DNA of 23,153 nt from an uncultured Oscillospiraceae bacterium (GTDB lineage: Bacteria; Bacillota; Clostridia; Oscillospirales; Oscillospiraceae): the NCBI GenBank assembly GCA_910584045.1, contig CAJTYO010000044.1, positions 1-23,153 on the forward strand, written 5' to 3'. The notes beneath the pieces were generated by a model. That model was given only the letters and a program-made list of their open reading frames with translations. It was not told the origin of the DNA and did not search any database. A program made the position numbers and the translations under genes. Positions 13,986-22,046 of this stretch are shown in pieces. Numbering within the stretch: position 1 is the first letter of the stretch; every line of letters starts with the position of its first letter.

Positions 13986-14271
13986 AAGACGGCAGCGCAG
14001 CGGAGAGGGGGCCTTGTGAGTGCGCGACTTTAAGCCCCGCCCGGCCCATCCTCAATACTTCTATCAGGCGATGCACGCACCCAACTAGGCAGACCAGGAC
14101 GGTGGTGATCTCCACCGTCCCCGGAATGGAAACAGACGCCAAAGGCGGCTTAAAAATCGGGAGTGATGCTCGCGATTTAACAGGGGCTTGGGGGCGGTCA
14201 GCCACTAACAAGCGGTGCCGGGTATATACCGGCGCATTGCTTGCCACTGCTATCAGCACTTAAAAAGGGGA
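13986..14271. other. Intergenic DNA with a perfect hairpin; no gene recognised
   Basis: No frame on either strand resembles a known protein or has a good ribosome site. The main structure is a perfect 9-bp stem, GGACGGTGG (14097-14105) with 14112-14120, around a 6-base loop and without a T tract. A short palindrome GGTATATACC lies near 14221. The stretch may be mobile-element remnant because it follows a repeat copy, but nothing proves this. Confidence 0.4.
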
Positions 14272-14300
14272 TTGTATCCCTCCCGCGCTGATGGTATAAT
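14272..14300 (+). promoter_or_regulatory. Sigma-A-type promoter for the GNAT gene
   Basis: TTGTAT (14272-14277), a 17-base spacer and a perfect TATAAT (14295-14300). It lies 63 bases upstream of the acetyltransferase ATG, so the gene is probably transcribed alone. Confidence 0.8.
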
Positions 14301-14335
14301 CAAGGCATAACATCTTGGCAAGTCGGGACTGGTAT

Positions 14336-14350
14336 CATACATCATGTATG
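14336..14350. promoter_or_regulatory. Operator-like palindrome before the GNAT start
   Basis: CATACAT-C-ATGTATG is a perfect 7-1-7 inverted repeat. It lies between the predicted transcription start and the ribosome site (GGAGGG) of the acetyltransferase. It could bind a dimeric repressor or fold over the ribosome site. Confidence 0.35.
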
Positions 14351-14363
14351 GAGGGATAACGCC

Positions 14364-14909
14364 ATGCTTTTAGAGACAGAACGCCTCATTCTGCGGAAAT
14401 TACGGGAAGAGGATTATGGGGATTTCCGCGCCTATGCTGCAGACGAGGAGATGTGCCGTATGATGGGTCGGCATGTGTTGGACACGGAGGAAGCCACCGC
14501 CCGGGCCTGCTTTGATTGGCTGAAAGACAAAGAGGAGCGAGGCTACGCGCTTATCCTCAAAGAGACAGGGCGCGTCATCGGTGACTTGACTGTTACCACC
14601 GTACCGGAGGACTTGGCGGCACGGGAACCTCTGGCTGGGAAACAAGGGCGGTCTCTAAACTTCTCTATTTCCCGGGTGTACCAGCGACAGGGACTCATGA
14701 CAGAGGCCCTGCGGGCTGTTACGACCCATCTCTTTGCAGAAGAAGGCATGGATTATGTTCAATGCGGCCATTTCGACTTCAATGCTGCATCGGCAAAACT
14801 CCAGAAGAAGCTAGGTTTTGTCCATTTGACCACCGTGGAGCTGGATTTCGAGGGGTTCGAGGAAAAGATCATCTCAGTGGAAAATGTGCTATGGAGTTCG
14901 TTGTTATGA
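14364..14909 (+). CDS. GNAT-family N-acetyltransferase (RimJ/RimL-like)
   Basis: A 181-residue cytoplasmic acetyltransferase using acetyl-CoA. The N-terminus, LETERLILRKLREEDYGDF, is the typical start of the RimJ/RimL-like group. The acetyl-CoA pyrophosphate loop is YQRQGLMTEALRAV (106-119). The C-terminal core has FNAASAKLQKKLGF (139-152), matching the usual N-xxS-xxLxxKLGF block. GGAGGG precedes the ATG. The acceptor is unknown; ribosomal protein, amino sugar, small amine or antibiotic are all possible. It is monocistronic by layout. Confidence 0.88.
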   Translation: MLLETERLILRKLREEDYGDFRAYAADEEMCRMMGRHVLDTEEATARACFDWLKDKEERGYALILKETGRVIGDLTVTTVPEDLAAREPLAGKQGRSLNFSISRVYQRQGLMTEALRAVTTHLFAEEGMDYVQCGHFDFNAASAKLQKKLGFVHLTTVELDFEGFEEKIISVENVLWSSLL

Positions 14910-15321
14910 GACAAGACTTCGCCAAACTGTACCGCAGTGGCTACTCTGGTATGCCGGCTGAAAAACTTTTGTCATTTCTAAAACTCCCCCTTGACAAATG
15001 TTCTCTTCATAATCTGGGCGTGTCCGGTTTGTTTTCTGTCTGCACCCATTGACAGTTTTCTCATGGCTCTGGCCGGAGACGCCTCGCAGTCTTCCGGAAG
15101 ATGCCCCAAGCAGCGTGTTCATCTGTGCATATGCCGGCAGCATCATCTGCTGTCCTCGTATTGTCTCTCTGGGGCATTTCTTTGCCCATTTCAGGTGTGG
15201 CTCCAAGCATAAATCTTATAATGGGCAGCTGGCTGTTCCTCATTTTGCCCAATAAATATAGTCTTCTCCGGGGTTCGGTTTGATGGTTTTGCTCATTTCA
15301 TGGATTTGTTCTCCTTATCTC
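14910..15321. other. Intergenic DNA between the GNAT gene and pckA; no gene recognised
   Basis: Both strands were read. A plus-strand frame overlapping the GNAT 3' end (MEFVVMRQDFAKLYRSG...) and a later hydrophobic plus-strand frame near 15101-15283 are open, but neither has a supported ribosome site or a family I know. No convincing terminator follows the GNAT gene. Composition is lower in GC than the flanking genes. Confidence 0.4.
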
Positions 15322-15350
15322 TTGCCTTTCTATAAAAAAAAGGGTAAAAT
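15322..15350 (+). promoter_or_regulatory. Sigma-A-type promoter for pckA
   Basis: TTGCCT (15322-15327), a 17-base A-rich spacer and TAAAAT (15345-15350), ending 50 bases before the pckA ATG. The A tract in the spacer may add DNA curvature. Confidence 0.7.
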
Positions 15351-15400
15351 AGGGCAAGTCCGCAATGAATACCCACTTTTTCATAAGGAGGAACACAACT

Positions 15401-17005
15401 ATGGAAACTTACGGATTGGAACAGTACGGCATTACCGGTATTAAGGAAGTCGTATACAATCCCACCTACGAGCAGCTCTTTGAGGCGGAGATGGACCCCG
15501 CTCTGGAGGGCTACGAGAAGGGACAGTTGACTGAGCTGGACGCGGTCAACGTCATGACTGGCATCTACACGGGCCGCTCCCCTAAGGACAAGTTCATTGT
15601 CATGGACGAGAACTCCAAGGACACCGTCTGGTGGACCTCCGACGAGTTCAAGAATGACAACAAGCCCGCCTCCCAGGAAGCCTGGAATGTCTGCAAGGAG
15701 CTGGCCATCAAGGAGCTGTCCAACAAGAAGCTCTATGTGATGGACGTGTTCTGCGGCACCAACCCCGACTCCCGCATGGCCATCCGCTTCATCATGGAGG
15801 TGGCTTGGCAGGCACACTTTGTCAAGAATATGTTTATCGCTCCCACCGAGGAGGAGCTGAAGAGCTTCAAGCCCGACTTCGTCTCCTATAATGCCTCCAA
15901 GGCCAAGCTGACCAACTACAAGGAGCTGGGCCTGAACTCCGAGACCGCCGCTATCTTCAACATCACCTCCCGTGAGCAGGTCATCATCAACACCTGGTAC
16001 GGCGGTGAGATGAAGAAGGGCATGTTCTCCATGATGAACTACTATTTGCCTCTGAAGGGCATGGCTTCTATGCACTGCTCCGCCAACACCGACATGAACG
16101 GCGAGAATACCGCCCTGTTCTTCGGCCTGAGCGGCACCGGCAAGACCACCCTGTCTACCGATCCCAAGCGTCTGCTCATCGGCGACGACGAGCACGGCTG
16201 GGATGACAACGGCATCTTCAACTTCGAGGGCGGCTGCTATGCCAAGGTTATCGATCTGGACAAGGAGTCCGAGCCCGACATCTACAACGCCATCCGCCGC
16301 AATGCCCTGCTGGAGAACGTCACTGTGGATGCCGAGGGTAAGATTGACTTCCACGACAAGTCCGTCACCGAGAATACCCGCGTCAGCTATCCCATCAACC
16401 ACATTGAGAAGATCGTACGCCCTGTGTCCGCCGGCCCCGACGCGAAGAATGTTATCTTCCTGTCCGCCGACGCCTTCGGCGTGCTGCCCCCCGTGTCCAT
16501 CCTGACCCCGGAGCAGACCCAGTACTACTTCCTGTCCGGCTTCACCTCCAAGCTGGCCGGCACCGAGCGGGGCATCACCGAGCCCACCCCCACCTTCTCC
16601 GCCTGCTTCGGCCAGGCCTTCCTGGAGCTGCACCCCACCAAGTACGGCGAGGAGCTGGTGAAGAAGATGGAGAAGTCCGGCGCCAAGGCCTACCTGGTCA
16701 ACACCGGCTGGAACGGCACCGGCAAGCGCATCTCCATCAAGGACACCCGCGGCATCATCGACGCAATTCTGGATGGCTCCATCCTCAACGCCGAGACCAA
16801 GACCATCCCCTATTTCAACCTGGAGGTTCCCACCTCCCTGCCCGGCGTGGACCCCGCCATCCTCGATCCCCGCGACACCTATGCCGACGCCGCCCAGTGG
16901 GATGAGAAGGCCAGGGATCTGGCCAGCCGCTTCGTGAAGAACTTCGTCAAGTACACCGGCAACGATGCCGGCAAGGCTCTTGTTGCCGCCGGTCCCAAGG
17001 TGTAA
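15401..17005 (+). CDS. pckA: Phosphoenolpyruvate carboxykinase (ATP)
   Basis: The enzyme interconverts oxaloacetate plus ATP with phosphoenolpyruvate, CO2 and ADP in the cytoplasm. In anaerobes it often runs in the CO2-fixing direction. The product is 534 residues, normal for the ATP-dependent type. Motifs are YTGRSPKDKF (56-65), WYGGEMKKGMFS (199-210), the P-loop GLSGTGKTTLS (242-252) and the metal/nucleotide motif LIGDDEHGW (259-267). I chose the ATG at 15401 because AAGGAGG lies about 9 bases upstream; an in-frame ATG at 15365 lies before that ribosome site. Codon use is strongly biased (AAG, GAG, CTG, GTC, ATC), which points to high expression. It has its own promoter and terminator. Confidence 0.97.
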   Translation: METYGLEQYGITGIKEVVYNPTYEQLFEAEMDPALEGYEKGQLTELDAVNVMTGIYTGRSPKDKFIVMDENSKDTVWWTSDEFKNDNKPASQEAWNVCKELAIKELSNKKLYVMDVFCGTNPDSRMAIRFIMEVAWQAHFVKNMFIAPTEEELKSFKPDFVSYNASKAKLTNYKELGLNSETAAIFNITSREQVIINTWYGGEMKKGMFSMMNYYLPLKGMASMHCSANTDMNGENTALFFGLSGTGKTTLSTDPKRLLIGDDEHGWDDNGIFNFEGGCYAKVIDLDKESEPDIYNAIRRNALLENVTVDAEGKIDFHDKSVTENTRVSYPINHIEKIVRPVSAGPDAKNVIFLSADAFGVLPPVSILTPEQTQYYFLSGFTSKLAGTERGITEPTPTFSACFGQAFLELHPTKYGEELVKKMEKSGAKAYLVNTGWNGTGKRISIKDTRGIIDAILDGSILNAETKTIPYFNLEVPTSLPGVDPAILDPRDTYADAAQWDEKARDLASRFVKNFVKYTGNDAGKALVAAGPKV

Positions 17006-17038
17006 TATTTCCCTGTCTAGTCAGCAGGACAGACAATG

Positions 17039-17075
17039 AAAAGGGACAGGACGCGAAAGCGTCCTGTCCCTTTTT
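17039..17075. terminator. Intrinsic terminator with GAAA tetraloop between convergent genes
   Basis: Arms 17039-17054 and 17059-17074 pair perfectly over 16 bases around a GAAA loop, with an A tract on the left and five T residues on the right. It ends pckA 33 bases past its stop. From the other strand it can also end the SGNH/NodB operon. Confidence 0.92.
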
Positions 17076-17110
17076 ACAGATCCTGGGGGGAATCAACGTT
17101 CTGCGCCCCG

Positions 17111-18946
17111 CTATTCCACGATCTGGAGCAGCTCTTCCACAGAGGTTCTCTCCGTAACGTTCCAGCGGGAGAGGGCATAGAGGCTCTGGGGCACGCCCTT
17201 TACCAGCACATTCCGGCTGTCCGTCCGAGTAGTGACCGTCACCGGAATACCAGCCTGATGAATTAGAACCTCGGAGGCCGGATCATAGTACCCGCCCGGG
17301 TATGCCAGCGCACAGAATCCATCCCCCAGCTCCTGCCGCCGGAGACGGTCGTAGTATGCCAAGTCCTCCTCTACGGCGGCGGCCCAGGCCGTCTCCGACT
17401 CACCCTCCAGGGGGAGGACGGAGGTTCGGACCTCTTCCCCTGTCTCGTAGGGAGCCCACTGGTGCAGGTCATAGGTGTGGGACTGTACGTCAAGCAGGCC
17501 GGAGGCGGTCATCGCCCGGGCCTGGTCCCAGCTAAAGTGGGGCGTGATGGGATGGTCTGTGTCCTTGTAATACGCCGTATGTCCCACGGAGGAGCCGATG
17601 GCAAAGACAGTCGCCTTCATGCCCTGTTTCTCCAGAATGGGCAGGGCCAGCTCGTAATTGCTCAGGTAACCGTCGTCCATGGTGATGCACACCGGATTGG
17701 CTGGCAGAGGTTCACCCCGCTGAACGTAGGCAATCATCTCCTGGAAGCTGACGGCGGCATACCCGGCCCGAGCCAGGGCCTCCATGTGAGAAGCGAAGAG
17801 GCTGGGGGAGAGCTCCGTGTCTTGGGCGGGCTTCTCGGTGAGGTGGTGGTACATGAGAATGGGCACCTCCACCGTGTAGGCGCTCTCCGGCAGGCGGGGC
17901 GGGTAGGCAAACAGCTCGTCCAGCCACGCCTGACAGTTCTCCTCCGTCACATGCGTACCGAACTGGGACGGACGGTAGACTGTCTCGTCGTCGAAAATTT
18001 CCGCCAGCACCATATCGCCCGTGGTGGTGCGGAAGTGGGTGGCGTCGTAGAAGTACCGGGTGTCATAGGTTACGGGGGTGCAGCTGAAGTCCCAGTAGTC
18101 CACCTCCCGGGCCAGGGCCGTCTTGTAGGCGCGCAGAGTCTCCTCGCTGTAAAGATCCCACTGCGCCTCGCTTACCGGGGAGCAGATGACCAGCAGCTGC
18201 GCCCCTCTTTCCCGGCACAGGTCCCGTATCTCTGCCACGGTTTGGACGCATTCCTCAATATAGGGCAGCCCGTCCGGGTCCGGCTCCATGTAGAAGGCCC
18301 CGGGATTCTCCGCGTCGTAGATCGCCGGGTCCCCCACCTTTTCCACGTTCCGCAGACGCTTGTCATAGCATCCGCTGGATACGTCAAACACATCGAACAC
18401 TTGGGGCAGCTCCGTGTCCTGCCCGAGGGCAGCCAGCTTATCCACCGCGTACTGCGGGTTCCCCAAGGCGTAGCCGAGATAAAAGAGAGGCAGATTCTCC
18501 CCCGTGGCCAGGGCGTGCATCCGATCGGTCATCCCCTCCGGTTCGTCGGCGTAGACGTTGGCCTCGTTGATGCCCAGGTTCAGTACCAGGTGTTTGACCT
18601 CGTAGTGTTCCAGCACATAGGCTGCCAGGTCCCGGTAGTCCCGGGTGTCGCTTCCGTAGACGAAGAGGTTGTAGAATCGACCATCCACATACTTCTCCAT
18701 AGTCCTCGCCTCCAGGGAGGCGGCGGAGGAGGAGCCGATGATATAGGAGTCGTACTCCCCATGGTGCTCCTCCAGCCAGGCCAGCTTGGCCACGCGGGGA
18801 TTATTTGTCTCGTTGTAGCTGTACCAGTTAAAGATTGGGTCGCCGAACACTCCGAATGGGTCCGCCAGCACATTGACTCCGGCGCACAGCGCCAGCGCCA
18901 GCAGCACCGACCCGGCCAGCATCAGCAGCCATTTTTTACCGGACAT
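17111..18946 (-). CDS. Secreted or membrane-anchored SGNH (DltD-like) hydrolase fused to a NodB polysaccharide deacetylase
   Basis: A 611-residue extracytoplasmic protein with two enzyme domains. Residues about 5-28 form a signal or anchor helix. The first domain (about 30-340) looks like DltD/AlgX-type SGNH: a GSSSAAS block with Ser72, a LGIN block (124-127) and DATH with Asp301 and His304. The second (about 355-600) is a carbohydrate esterase 4/NodB domain: ITMDDGY (Asp424, Asp425), SHTYDLH with His490 and His495 as likely metal ligands, and AYPGGYYD (548-555). Both active sites look complete. I prefer the ATG at 18946, which has GGAG upstream; an ATG at 18967 would overlap the MBOAT stop and has a weak ribosome site. 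Context with ACP and MBOAT suggests it transfers or removes acyl groups on an extracellular glycan. Confidence 0.85.
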   Translation of the reverse strand: MSGKKWLLMLAGSVLLALALCAGVNVLADPFGVFGDPIFNWYSYNETNNPRVAKLAWLEEHHGEYDSYIIGSSSAASLEARTMEKYVDGRFYNLFVYGSDTRDYRDLAAYVLEHYEVKHLVLNLGINEANVYADEPEGMTDRMHALATGENLPLFYLGYALGNPQYAVDKLAALGQDTELPQVFDVFDVSSGCYDKRLRNVEKVGDPAIYDAENPGAFYMEPDPDGLPYIEECVQTVAEIRDLCRERGAQLLVICSPVSEAQWDLYSEETLRAYKTALAREVDYWDFSCTPVTYDTRYFYDATHFRTTTGDMVLAEIFDDETVYRPSQFGTHVTEENCQAWLDELFAYPPRLPESAYTVEVPILMYHHLTEKPAQDTELSPSLFASHMEALARAGYAAVSFQEMIAYVQRGEPLPANPVCITMDDGYLSNYELALPILEKQGMKATVFAIGSSVGHTAYYKDTDHPITPHFSWDQARAMTASGLLDVQSHTYDLHQWAPYETGEEVRTSVLPLEGESETAWAAAVEEDLAYYDRLRRQELGDGFCALAYPGGYYDPASEVLIHQAGIPVTVTTRTDSRNVLVKGVPQSLYALSRWNVTERTSVEELLQIVE

Positions 18947-18959
18947 AGGCGTGGTTCTC

Positions 18960-20543
18960 CTAAACATTCTCGTAGACGTACATAATGGCGGTATAGTCTG
19001 TGTTCAGATACACACAGGCCGTCAGCAGCAGCACCGCTGCGAACAGCAGGCTGAACTGAACCCACTCCGGACTATCGTCCAACCGCTTCCGTAGGGGGAC
19101 CCCCTTCTCCAGCAGCAGCTCCACCGCCAGCAACACCCCGGCGGCAACGCCAATGCGCAGCCAATCCGTCCCCGCCAGGCCGAAGGACAGGAAGGTTTCG
19201 GCCCCCAGGGAGCTCCAGCCGAAGTGAAGCACAGTCCGCTTGAGCATCCTCAGGGCCTGCATAAAGCTGGTCGCCCGGGAGAAGTACCGCCCGATGACCA
19301 CCAGGGAACAGACCCGCAGAGATTGGAACACCCGGAAGGGCAGGTTTTTTTCGTCCAGCCCCAGCCGCTCATTGATCCGGGTAAAGAAGGGCGAGAAGAT
19401 CATGGCAAGGCTCATCAGTCCGCCGTTCCACAGGCCGTAGGCGATGTTGCTGAATCCCGGCCCCTGCCACAGGCCCACCATCAGAAAGACCACCACCGTG
19501 GACAGACAGGGGGCCGCCAGCTTTCCGGCCCGGGGCCCAAATCGGGTGCGCAGACGTTTGCCCAGCCGGTTCATGGGTCCCGACAGGGCCAGGGGATAGA
19601 ACAGATAGTCCTTCATCCACTCCCCCAGGGACATGTGCCAGCGCCGCCAGAACTCATCCATACTGCGGGCGAAGTAGGGGCGGTTGAAGTTCTCTGCCAT
19701 CTCCACACCGAACAAGGCTGACGCCCCTCGCACCAGGTCTGTCCCCCCGGAAAAGTCGGCGTACAGCTGTACGCAGTACAGTGCCGAACCCAGCAGCAGA
19801 GAGGCCCCGCTGTACTGAGTGAAGTTGTCGAACAGCTCCGCCACAGCCGGAGCCAGCGGGTCGGCGATGAACGCTTTTTTCAGCACGCCCCAGATCATCA
19901 GCTGAATCGCGGCCCGTATTTTTTCCGGGTCAAAGTCGTTGCCCCGCAGCAGCTGGGGCTGGAGCTTGTCAAAGCGGTTGATGGGCCCCTGGATCATCTG
20001 TGGAAACCAACAGGTGAAAAGGGTGTAGCGCAGGAAATTCCCCTCCGGCTTCACCCGGCCTCGGTACACGTCGATGAGATAGCCGGAGGTCTGGAAGATA
20101 TAGAAGGAGATTCCCAGGGGCAGCAACAGTCCCAGAGGACCGAAACTCTGCTCCACGCCAAAAAGGCCGAGGAGGCGGCTCGCCGTCCCCAGCCAGGCGT
20201 CCAGGTATTTGAAGAGGGCCAGAGTGGCAAAGTTTACCACCAGCGCCGCCCCCAGTACAATCCGACGGCGACGCTTGCCCCGTTTCTTGATGAGGGAACG
20301 GTCATCCCGATGCTCCTCCAGCGCCGCCCGCTCTTGACGGCGCAGAGTGTCCAGTATGTGGGCGGCGGCATAGGTGACAGCCACGGTGAGCAGCAGATAG
20401 ACCGCCGCCGCCGGGCTGTAGGAGAGATAGAAGAAGGCGCTCGCTCCCAGCAGCACCAGCCAGCGCCGGGGCTTGGGCAGCAGGTAGTACGCGGCGGCGG
20501 CCAGCGCCAGGAACAGCAGGAAGCCCGCGCTGTTGATGGACAT
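18960..20543 (-). CDS. MBOAT-family (DltB/AlgI-like) membrane acyltransferase with His-to-Gln change
   Basis: A 527-residue polytopic membrane protein of the MBOAT family, which moves acyl groups from a cytoplasmic carrier to the outside. Family landmarks are LPLGISFYIFQTSGYLIDVY, CWFPQMIQGPINRF, YADFSGGTDL and DEFWRRWHMSLGEWMKDYLF (His303). The conserved LWHG motif with the invariant His is here GLWQG (Gln360), and the following WGxxHG-like block is GLWNG (Asn373). I checked that the codon is CAG with no frame problem. The acyl transfer chemistry may therefore be altered or lost. The ATG lies three bases past the ACP stop, and the SGNH/NodB gene follows, so the three form one unit like dltC-dltB-dltD. 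The highly basic loop near residues 86-94 is probably cytoplasmic. Confidence 0.87.
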   Translation of the reverse strand: MSINSAGFLLFLALAAAAYYLLPKPRRWLVLLGASAFFYLSYSPAAAVYLLLTVAVTYAAAHILDTLRRQERAALEEHRDDRSLIKKRGKRRRRIVLGAALVVNFATLALFKYLDAWLGTASRLLGLFGVEQSFGPLGLLLPLGISFYIFQTSGYLIDVYRGRVKPEGNFLRYTLFTCWFPQMIQGPINRFDKLQPQLLRGNDFDPEKIRAAIQLMIWGVLKKAFIADPLAPAVAELFDNFTQYSGASLLLGSALYCVQLYADFSGGTDLVRGASALFGVEMAENFNRPYFARSMDEFWRRWHMSLGEWMKDYLFYPLALSGPMNRLGKRLRTRFGPRAGKLAAPCLSTVVVFLMVGLWQGPGFSNIAYGLWNGGLMSLAMIFSPFFTRINERLGLDEKNLPFRVFQSLRVCSLVVIGRYFSRATSFMQALRMLKRTVLHFGWSSLGAETFLSFGLAGTDWLRIGVAAGVLLAVELLLEKGVPLRKRLDDSPEWVQFSLLFAAVLLLTACVYLNTDYTAIMYVYENV

Positions 20544-20546
20544 AGC

Positions 20547-20774
20547 TTACTCGTCCGCCAGCCGCTGGACCAGGGCGTAGATGGCCTCCAGGGAGTTGAA
20601 GTTCTCCGGCACCAGGTCCTCGGCGCCGATGGAGATGTCGAACGCCTCATTCAGCTCGCCCACCAGCATCACAATATTCAGGGAGTCCAGAATGCCGTCG
20701 TCAATCAGATGTTCCTGCCCTTCGAAGTCAATGCCGGGGCAGTTCTCGGTCAGAATGTTCAAAAGCTCTTCCAT
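20547..20774 (-). CDS. Acyl carrier protein (DltC-like)
   Basis: A 75-residue acidic carrier protein. The phosphopantetheine attachment serine is Ser31 in DGILDSLNIVML, in the usual DSL context. The helical layout and length match DltC and stand-alone acyl carriers. The ATG has AGGAGA about 8 bases upstream and starts 29 bases after the recR stop. Next to an MBOAT and a DltD-like protein it most likely presents an activated acyl or aminoacyl group to the membrane enzyme. No adenylating enzyme (DltA) is encoded in the visible cluster. It is unlikely to be the fatty-acid AcpP, given its neighbours. Confidence 0.88.
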   Translation of the reverse strand: MEELLNILTENCPGIDFEGQEHLIDDGILDSLNIVMLVGELNEAFDISIGAEDLVPENFNSLEAIYALVQRLADE

Positions 20775-20803
20775 AGGTTTTCTCCTTTGTTGTTTAAATG
20801 TTT

Positions 20804-21403
20804 TTACAGCTCCCGCCGGCCCTCCAGAGCCCGCATGAGAGTGGCGTCGTCGGCAAACTCCAGATGCCCTCCCACGGGGATGCCATAGGCGAGGCGGGTC
20901 ACCCGCACGCCGAAGGGCTTGAGAAGCCGGGCAATATACATGGCGGTGGCCTCCCCCTCGGTGTCGGGGTTGGTGGCCATGATGACCTCCTCCACGTCCC
21001 CCTTGGCCACCCGATCCACCAGAGATTTGATCTGTAGGTCGTCCGGCCCCACATGGTTCATAGGGGAGATGACCCCGTGGAGCACGTGATAGCTGCCGCC
21101 GTACTCCCTGGCTCGCTCCATGGCCGCCACGTCCCGGGGGTCCGCCACCACGCAGATGGTGTTCCCGTCCCGCTTGGCGGAGGCGCAGATGGAGCACAGC
21201 CCGCCGGCGGTGAGATTCTGGCACACGGGGCAGCAGGTGACGCTGCCCTTGGCCTCCAGGATGGCATCGGCAAAGGCACGGGCTTCCTCATCTGTCAGGC
21301 TGAGCATATGAAAGGCCAGTCGCTGGGCGGATTTGCCGCCGATGCCCGGCAGGCGGGCGAACTGTTCCACCAGATGCTCCAGCGGCGCGGGAAAATACTC
21401 CAT
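20804..21403 (-). CDS. recR: Recombination mediator protein RecR
   Basis: RecR acts with RecO, and RecF at gaps, to load RecA during recombinational repair. The 199-residue product has the N-terminal helix-hairpin-helix LPGIGGKSAQRLAFH (18-32) and a Cys4 zinc finger (C58, C61, C70, C73). A Toprim domain begins ICVVADPRDVAAME, and the Walker-B-like C-terminal region includes VIMATNPDTEGEATAMYI and LAYGIPVGGHLEFAD. Length and motifs are standard. It starts four bases after rpe ends. Many relatives keep recR beside dnaX; here it sits between rpe and an acyl carrier gene. Confidence 0.97.
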   Translation of the reverse strand: MEYFPAPLEHLVEQFARLPGIGGKSAQRLAFHMLSLTDEEARAFADAILEAKGSVTCCPVCQNLTAGGLCSICASAKRDGNTICVVADPRDVAAMERAREYGGSYHVLHGVISPMNHVGPDDLQIKSLVDRVAKGDVEEVIMATNPDTEGEATAMYIARLLKPFGVRVTRLAYGIPVGGHLEFADDATLMRALEGRREL

Positions 21404-21407
21404 AGCA

Positions 21408-22046
21408 TTATCCTCTTAGTTCCTTGATGCGGGCGGGAATATCTGCGGCCTTGTATACCGCACTGCCTGCAACCAGAACGGTAGCCCCGTTTTCGATGAC
21501 CGTGCGGCAGGTGACGGGGTCCACGCCGCCGTCCACCTCCAGCTCGCAGTCCAGTCCACCGATCCATTCACGCAGCTGCCGCAGCTTGGGCATCATATCC
21601 GCCATGAATTTCTGCCCGCCGAATCCGGGCTCCACAGTCATTACCAGCACCATGCCGCACTTGTCCAGAAACGGCAGGGCCGCCTCCGCCGGGGTGCCCG
21701 GCTTGAGCACCACGCCGGCCCGCTTCCCATGGGCGCGGATCAGGTCCAGGGCTCGATGGATCTCCGCCTCGCCGTCGGCCTCTACATGGATGGTGACGAC
21801 GTCGGCTCCAGCCTGGCAGAAGCGTTCCACATACCGCACGGGCCGCTCGATCATCAGGTGGACGTCCAGCGGAAGGTCTGTAACCTTCCGAATGGACTGG
21901 ACCACAGGGAGGCCGATGGAGATGTTGGGGACAAACATGCCGTCCATCACGTCCACGTGAAGATAGTCGGCGCTCTCGACCCGGCGGATGTCCCGCTCTA
22001 AATTTGCAAAATCGGCGGCGAGGATGGAAGGGGCGATCTTGACCAT
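21408..22046 (-). CDS. rpe: Ribulose-phosphate 3-epimerase
   Basis: This pentose-phosphate enzyme interconverts ribulose 5-phosphate and xylulose 5-phosphate. The 212-residue TIM barrel has all the usual motifs: IAPSILAADF (4-13), YLHVDVMDGMFVPN (His30, Asp32), DVHLMIERP (His63), TVEPGFGGQKF (137-147) and the catalytic Asp172 in EVDGGV. I chose the ATG at 22046, with AAGGAAG upstream, over longer in-frame readings that start in sequence without homology. It is followed at four bases by recR. Confidence 0.96.
   Translation of the reverse strand: MVKIAPSILAADFANLERDIRRVESADYLHVDVMDGMFVPNISIGLPVVQSIRKVTDLPLDVHLMIERPVRYVERFCQAGADVVTIHVEADGEAEIHRALDLIRAHGKRAGVVLKPGTPAEAALPFLDKCGMVLVMTVEPGFGGQKFMADMMPKLRQLREWIGGLDCELEVDGGVDPVTCRTVIENGATVLVAGSAVYKAADIPARIKELRG

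Noticed and set aside
14892..15052. Frame MEFVVMRQDFAKLYRSG... overlapping the GNAT 3' end
   Set aside because: No ribosome site, no recognised family, and the tail reads like random sequence.
15293..16633. Long minus-strand frame opposite pckA
   Set aside because: It is a Val/Leu/Gly/His-rich mirror of the strongly biased pckA codons.
17462..18985. About 500-codon plus-strand frame opposite the SGNH/NodB gene
   Set aside because: The opposite strand has intact SGNH and NodB motifs. This frame has no recognisable domain and no ribosome site.
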